From an uncultured Collinsella sp. (GTDB lineage: Bacteria > Actinomycetota > Coriobacteriia > Coriobacteriales > Coriobacteriaceae): 9,571 nt of DNA. The first letter of the stretch is position 1. Every line of letters starts with the position of its first letter. The stretch is from the NCBI GenBank assembly GCA_902492545.1, contig CABULX010000086.1, positions 1 through 9,571 of the forward strand. The letters run 5' to 3'. The notes beneath the pieces are model-generated. The model saw nothing but the letters and a program-made list of their open reading frames with translations. It was not told where the DNA came from and searched no databases. The position numbers and the translations under genes were made by a program. Shown here piece by piece: positions 5,932 to 9,571 of the stretch.

Positions 5932-8497
5932 ATTTGCCCTTGGGCTTGCTGGCGTAGAACTTCTTCTTTTTGAGCTTGCCGGCAGGAGAGGGTTTGCCGG
6001 CAAAGTTCGACTTGCCGTTGCCGGCCTGCGCGTGCGCGGGTACTGCCGCACGGGGCTTGCGGGCCTCGGGATTGCGCAGTTCCTCGGTTCGCTCTGCAAT
6101 CTCCTCGGCGCTAAAGCCGACCTCGGCCATGGCATCCTCGATGGGCAGGCGGCGCACGATATAGCAGTGGTGCACCTTCTGGTTGCGCGCGAAGTCCTCG
6201 GGGATGGTCTGTGCCGTAATGTCCTCCAGCACCACGCCCGCGCGTGCGAGCTTGCGCGTTTCGGGGCGGAAGCCGCGCAGGTTGCAGCTAAAGATGGCAT
6301 GGCCGCCCTGTGCGAGCAGGCGCGACACGCCGGCCAAAAGCTCAACATGGTCGCGCTGGACATCCCAGGTGCGACGGCCCATCTTGGACGAGTTCGAGAA
6401 CGTGGGCGGGTCGACAAAGATCAGGTCCCAGCGGTTGCGCGTCTGGCGCTGGTCGCGAATCCAGGCGAGCACGTCGTCGCGCACAAAATGATGCTGCGGA
6501 CCCACAAAGCCGTTCTGGCGCATATTGCGCTCGGCCCAGTCCAGATAGGTGTTGGAGAGGTCGACCGTCACAGTCTCCTCGACGCCGCCGTCTGCCGCAT
6601 AGCAGGTGGCGGTGCCGGTGTAGGCAAACAGGTTGAGGAAGCGGCGCGCCTGCTTGGCGTGCTCGCGCACCAGGTTGCGGGTGACGCGGTGATCCAGGAA
6701 GATGCCGACGTCCAGATAGTCGTCAAAGTTGACGGCAAAGGTAAGGCCGCCCTCTTCGATAAGCGGCAGACGACGGCGTGCGATATTGGCTCGCTCGCCT
6801 GATGCGCCCTTACCGGCGCCCTGCTTGCCGTACTGCGAGCCGCCGCGCGAACGCATGCGGGCCTTGGCGTGCACGTGTTCGGCGGGAACATCTAGGATGC
6901 GCGGCGCGATGGCCAGAATGTCGAGCATACGGGCCTGGGCCAGTGCGGGGTCGATGGTCTTGGGCGCGGCGTATTCGGCGATGACGAGCCAGCGGCCCGG
7001 CGTCTGCGGGCAGCCCTCGTACAGATCGATGGCGGCGGAGTAATCGGGCAGGTCGGCATCGTAGACGCGGTAGCAGCTCACGCCCTCGCGCTTTGCCCAC
7101 TTGCGACGCAGGCGTGCGTTCTTGCGCAGGCGGTTGGCGAACTGCTCGGATTCGGGGATGAGCACGGGCAGCGGCTTGCCGTCGCCCAGGTCGAGCGTGG
7201 CGGCAGGCTCGGGCATGGGAGTGCCGGCGGCGTTGTCGTTGACTTCGTCGGCATCCGTGACCTCGGCCTCGGCATCCGCACTGGTCGCAGCCTCAAAAGC
7301 TGCGGCGGCGTGGTCGAGCGAAGGCCAGACTTCGACGGTCGCCTCCTCGTTGTTGGGCATGACGGCGATCGAGCACTCGGGCTCGGCGTGGAGCGCGCGG
7401 GCCAGCAATCCATCGCGGGTGAGCGCGGCGACCGGCGCCACGGCAAGCTCGGGCGCGCGGCGCAGCTCGCCGACCAGCGTCATGGCGTCGTGCATGAGTG
7501 AAAGCGGTGCCTCGGTCGTATCCGCGACCACGGCGGCACCGGCGACGGCGCCCGCGTGGTCCAGCACGGTGGCGGATTTGGCGGCGCAAAAATCGACAAA
7601 GCGCTTGTAGCCGGCGCACTTGACCATGCGCTCAGCGGTCTTGCGGGCGGCGGGGTCAACATCCACGGCCACGATGCGTGCCTGGCGCTCGCGTGCTGCC
7701 GCCTCGCGCTCGCGTTCCTCGGTAAGCAGCTGCTCCCACAGAGCGGCGTCGTGCAGCTGCCAGCCCTCAAAGCCCCAGCGCTCGCGTGCGGCGCCCGGGG
7801 CGCGGTCAGTCAGAATGTTCACGGCCTCCAGCAGCAGGCCGCCGCCGGCGCACGAGGCATCGACCAGCGTGGGCAGGGCCTCGTTCTCGTAGTCGTCGGC
7901 CGTCAACTCGCGCTCGCACAGTGCGGTCCAGCCGACCTGCGCCAGCACCAGGGCGGCGTAGTCGGGGCGCAGCACGTGCGCGCCCTCGCCGGCGCGGGTC
8001 GCTGCGGGCGGCAGGCGTTTGAACAGCGGGTCGCCCGAAAGGTCCAGGCTGATGCTCGCGCGGCGCTGGCGCAGCGAAAGCAACAGGTGAACGTCGGGAT
8101 CGGCGGCGTCGACATCGGCGCGACGGCCCGTGGTCTCGGCCAGACGGTCGCACAGCGCGTCCTTGGCGCGCAGGGCCGAGAAACGCGTGTTGCGCAGCTG
8201 CTCGGTCACGCCGCGGGCGGTGATGGCGATGGTGGCGCCGGGGCGGATGATGGTCTCCCAGGTGATGTCGTAAACGCTGTCGTACAGCTCATCGGCATCC
8301 TGCGCCTCAAAGCGCCCGAGTACCACGAACACACGGCTCGCCAGGCGCGACCACAGACAGGCGCGGTAGCCTTCTTCGAGCTCGCCCTCAAACGTGGCGC
8401 GGCCCTTCAGCCGGCGAACATGCGAAAGCCCGAGGCGTTTAAGCTCATCGGCGAGTGCGGACTCAAAGCCCTCGGGGCAGCTTGCGTAAAATTCCAT
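5930..8497 (-). CDS. rlmKL: RlmKL-type 23S rRNA methyltransferase, with degenerate RlmL half
   Basis: This 855-residue protein follows the fused RlmKL plan: in E. coli (702 residues) the N-terminal half makes m2G2445 and the C-terminal half m7G2069 in 23S rRNA. Residues 1-160 match the ferredoxin-like and THUMP regions (CLWSRLASRVFVVLG at 47-61; LDLSGDPL at 151-158). The following methyltransferase fold keeps LLLEAVNILTDRAPG (221-235) and WGFEGWQLHD (241-250), but the SAM motif DPxCGSG is DASCAGG (213-219), and NPPYGERL is replaced by ADTTEAPL near 325-332. An acidic, alanine-rich linker covers about 396-447. The C-terminal RlmK half looks intact: NRLRKN (455-460), FLNLFAYTGTA (620-630), VDPPTFSNS (695-703), SCNLRGFR (737-744). 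A Lys/Arg-rich tail ends the protein (about 785-855). ATG 8497 has AGAGAGG (8504-8510) 6 bases upstream. RlmK activity is likely; RlmL activity is doubtful. Confidence 0.9.
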   Translation of the reverse strand: MEFYASCPEGFESALADELKRLGLSHVRRLKGRATFEGELEEGYRACLWSRLASRVFVVLGRFEAQDADELYDSVYDITWETIIRPGATIAITARGVTEQLRNTRFSALRAKDALCDRLAETTGRRADVDAADPDVHLLLSLRQRRASISLDLSGDPLFKRLPPAATRAGEGAHVLRPDYAALVLAQVGWTALCERELTADDYENEALPTLVDASCAGGGLLLEAVNILTDRAPGAARERWGFEGWQLHDAALWEQLLTEEREREAAARERQARIVAVDVDPAARKTAERMVKCAGYKRFVDFCAAKSATVLDHAGAVAGAAVVADTTEAPLSLMHDAMTLVGELRRAPELAVAPVAALTRDGLLARALHAEPECSIAVMPNNEEATVEVWPSLDHAAAAFEAATSADAEAEVTDADEVNDNAAGTPMPEPAATLDLGDGKPLPVLIPESEQFANRLRKNARLRRKWAKREGVSCYRVYDADLPDYSAAIDLYEGCPQTPGRWLVIAEYAAPKTIDPALAQARMLDILAIAPRILDVPAEHVHAKARMRSRGGSQYGKQGAGKGASGERANIARRRLPLIEEGGLTFAVNFDDYLDVGIFLDHRVTRNLVREHAKQARRFLNLFAYTGTATCYAADGGVEETVTVDLSNTYLDWAERNMRQNGFVGPQHHFVRDDVLAWIRDQRQTRNRWDLIFVDPPTFSNSSKMGRRTWDVQRDHVELLAGVSRLLAQGGHAIFSCNLRGFRPETRKLARAGVVLEDITAQTIPEDFARNQKVHHCYIVRRLPIEDAMAEVGFSAEEIAERTEELRNPEARKPRAAVPAHAQAGNGKSNFAGKPSPAGKLKKKKFYASKPKGK

Positions 8498-8524
8498 GGG
8501 TGACCTCTCTGGTTGCGTCGCTCC

Positions 8525-8534
8525 ATTATATGAT
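8525..8534. promoter_or_regulatory. Overlapping divergent -10 elements between rlmKL and the HAD gene
   Basis: In the 75-base gap between the divergent genes, the minus strand carries an exact TATAAT (8530 down to 8525) and the plus strand carries TATGAT at 8529-8534, so the two -10 hexamers overlap by two base pairs. Neither has a good -35 at 16-18 bases. The minus element would give rlmKL a leader of about 20 bases. For the HAD gene, GATACT at 8536-8541 with TTGCGT at 8514-8519 is another weak candidate. Confidence 0.4.
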
Positions 8535-8572
8535 GGATACTTCGTTTACTCTCGCCCCCGAAAGGAACCCAT

Positions 8573-9400
8573 ATGATTGATGCGTGCCCCGATTCCGCCG
8601 TGCTCTTTTTTGACGTGGACGGCACGCTGACGTCGTTCGATCCCGACAACATGACCGACAAGGACTTTTCGGCGGTTTGCCCCTCGCAGGCGGTCGTCGA
8701 GGCGTTTCATCGCCTGCGCAATGCGGGTCACCAGGCATTTATCTGCACGGGTCGTCCCTTGTGGCTGATTGCCGATGGTCTGCGTGCTTTGGAGCCTGCG
8801 GGTGTCGTTGCCATGGCGGGAGCGACGCTCGAGGTCGAGGGCCGCGTGGTGCATGAGGACTGCTTTGACGAGGACGTTATCGAGGAGCTTGCGCGCCGTA
8901 TGGCCGCGGCAGGGATTGAGGCCTTTTTCGAGACCAACGTGGCTACTTTTGCCCTGGAACCCGCGGGTGTTGAGCAGTCGTCTCTGATCGGCACTTCTGT
9001 GGTGCACAACGCCGAGGAGATGCGCGTCGACGGCAGTCTGCGCGTGGGCAAGGTATGCCTCAATGTGCCCAGTTTGGCTCGCGTAGCCAATGATGACGGC
9101 TTTATCGATTGCGAGTTTGAGCTGTGCAACACCGGTGGCCAGAATCGCGAGCTGAGCCCCAAGGGCATTGACAAGGGCGTGGGCGTTGCGCGAGCGCTGG
9201 CGTATCTGGGCCGCGAGGGAAATGCGCGCACCTTTGGCTTTGGCGATTCGGGCAACGACCTGGGCATGCTCGCCGCCGTCGAGACAGCCGTGGCCATGGG
9301 TAACGCCATGCCCGAGGTCAAGGCGGTCGCCGACTACGTGACCGACGATGTCGCACACGACGGTACCGTCACAGCGATGCAGCATTTCGGCCTCATCTAA
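8573..9400 (+). CDS. Cof-type HAD-IIB family hydrolase (sugar/cofactor phosphatase)
   Basis: This 275-residue cytoplasmic enzyme is a haloacid dehalogenase superfamily phosphatase. Motif I is FFDVDGTLT (12-20), with nucleophile Asp14 and acid/base Asp16. Motif II is CTGR with Thr59. Motif III is Lys197 in SPKGIDKGVG (195-204), and motif IV is GDSGNDLGML (224-233), with the Mg2+-binding Asp225 and Asp229. The cap region between motifs II and III (about 80-185), together with AMGNAMPEVKAVADYVTDD near the end, is typical of the Cof/YbiV/YidA group (type IIB), which dephosphorylates sugar phosphates and small phosphorylated cofactors such as FMN or PLP. The length is normal. ATG 8573 has AAAGGA (8561-8566) 6 bases upstream. 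It is divergent from rlmKL, with no obvious functional link. The substrate cannot be assigned. Confidence 0.93.
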   Translation: MIDACPDSAVLFFDVDGTLTSFDPDNMTDKDFSAVCPSQAVVEAFHRLRNAGHQAFICTGRPLWLIADGLRALEPAGVVAMAGATLEVEGRVVHEDCFDEDVIEELARRMAAAGIEAFFETNVATFALEPAGVEQSSLIGTSVVHNAEEMRVDGSLRVGKVCLNVPSLARVANDDGFIDCEFELCNTGGQNRELSPKGIDKGVGVARALAYLGREGNARTFGFGDSGNDLGMLAAVETAVAMGNAMPEVKAVADYVTDDVAHDGTVTAMQHFGLI

Positions 9401-9571
9401 TGAATCCCGCGTTCTGACGTTTGCCCAAACTGCGACTCTTTGCTTTTGCATGCTCAATCGATTTATCAATCCAAACACTGAGGTGTTTATACCGTTCGCC
9501 GAGAAGATAAAAAACTGCAGCTCACGCCTTGATAAACGTAGGTAAAGTGTTTAGCAGTTTATTGGCCGTAT
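9401..9571. other. AT-richer region after the HAD gene, no gene seen
   Basis: This tail is visibly richer in A and T than the rest of the window and holds no supported gene. A 6-bp stem, AAACAC/GTGTTT, lies at 9473-9488 without a T-run, so it is not a convincing terminator for the HAD gene. GTGTTTA occurs twice (9483-9489 and 9547-9553), and AAACTGC (9512-9518) has its complement GCAGTTT at 9554-9560. TTGATA at 9529-9534 resembles a -35 element, but no good -10 follows. It may be the upstream region of a gene beyond the window edge. Confidence 0.5.

Noticed and set aside
5867..6802. 311-codon plus-strand open frame over the 3' part of rlmKL
   Set aside because: It begins inside the terminator hairpin and runs opposite conserved RlmK motifs; no ribosome binding site or domain is seen.
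7157..7312. Idea that rlmKL is two separate or frameshifted genes split at the acidic linker
   Set aside because: The frame is continuous with no stop, and the RlmK half starts with its usual NRLRKN segment in the same frame, as in other RlmKL fusions.
7556..8503. 315-codon plus-strand open frame over the 5' part of rlmKL
   Set aside because: It is antisense to the conserved THUMP and RlmL-fold segments, with composition typical of shadow frames.
9348..9545. 65-codon plus-strand frame at the end of the HAD gene
   Set aside because: Most of its start region lies within the HAD gene in another frame, with no ribosome binding site; the rest falls in AT-richer intergenic sequence.

Overview
The window is high-GC bacterial chromosome with tightly packed genes, short gaps, purine-rich Shine-Dalgarno sites and hairpins in the gaps. 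The protein styles, the short KdpD-like kinase beside a Kup transporter, and the hairpin repeats built on a CAAAGG...CCTTTG core suggest an anaerobic gut actinobacterium of class Coriobacteriia, perhaps Collinsella. That placement is an inference from memory, not a database result. I recognise six protein genes plus one small membrane protein, and see no RNA gene, insertion sequence or CRISPR array.

Layout: (1) 73-945 (+), an FMN nitroreductase of the NfsA/NfrA kind, followed by a perfect 14-bp hairpin repeat (949-979). (2) 1105-5835 (+), a potassium block: a Kup-type K+ transporter, a 64-residue single-pass membrane protein, a KdpD-like histidine kinase without the usual N-terminal KdpD/USP regions, and its KdpE-like response regulator. 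A strong hairpin terminator with a duplicated left arm (3411-3471) separates the transporter half from the kinase half. A second long hairpin terminator (5861-5931) closes the block. (3) 5930-8497 (-), a large RlmKL-type fused 23S rRNA methyltransferase that converges on kdpE; its stop codon lies inside the T-run of the kdpE terminator. (4) 8573-9400 (+), a Cof-type HAD phosphatase, divergent from rlmKL across a 75-bp gap with face-to-face -10 elements. (5) 9401-9571, an AT-richer tail with no supported gene.

How the genes may work together: the transporter, small membrane protein and KdpDE-like pair look like a self-contained potassium uptake and sensing module in which KdpDE sits beside Kup rather than the KdpFABC pump. 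No kdpFABC gene is in the window, though it may exist elsewhere. The nitroreductase, rRNA methyltransferase and HAD phosphatase look like unrelated housekeeping neighbours.

The most unusual observation is that the N-terminal (RlmL, m2G) half of the rRNA methyltransferase has lost both its SAM-binding DPxCGSG motif and its catalytic NPPY motif, while the C-terminal RlmK half looks intact. Next come the unclassified 64-residue membrane protein and the double-armed hairpin in front of the kinase gene.
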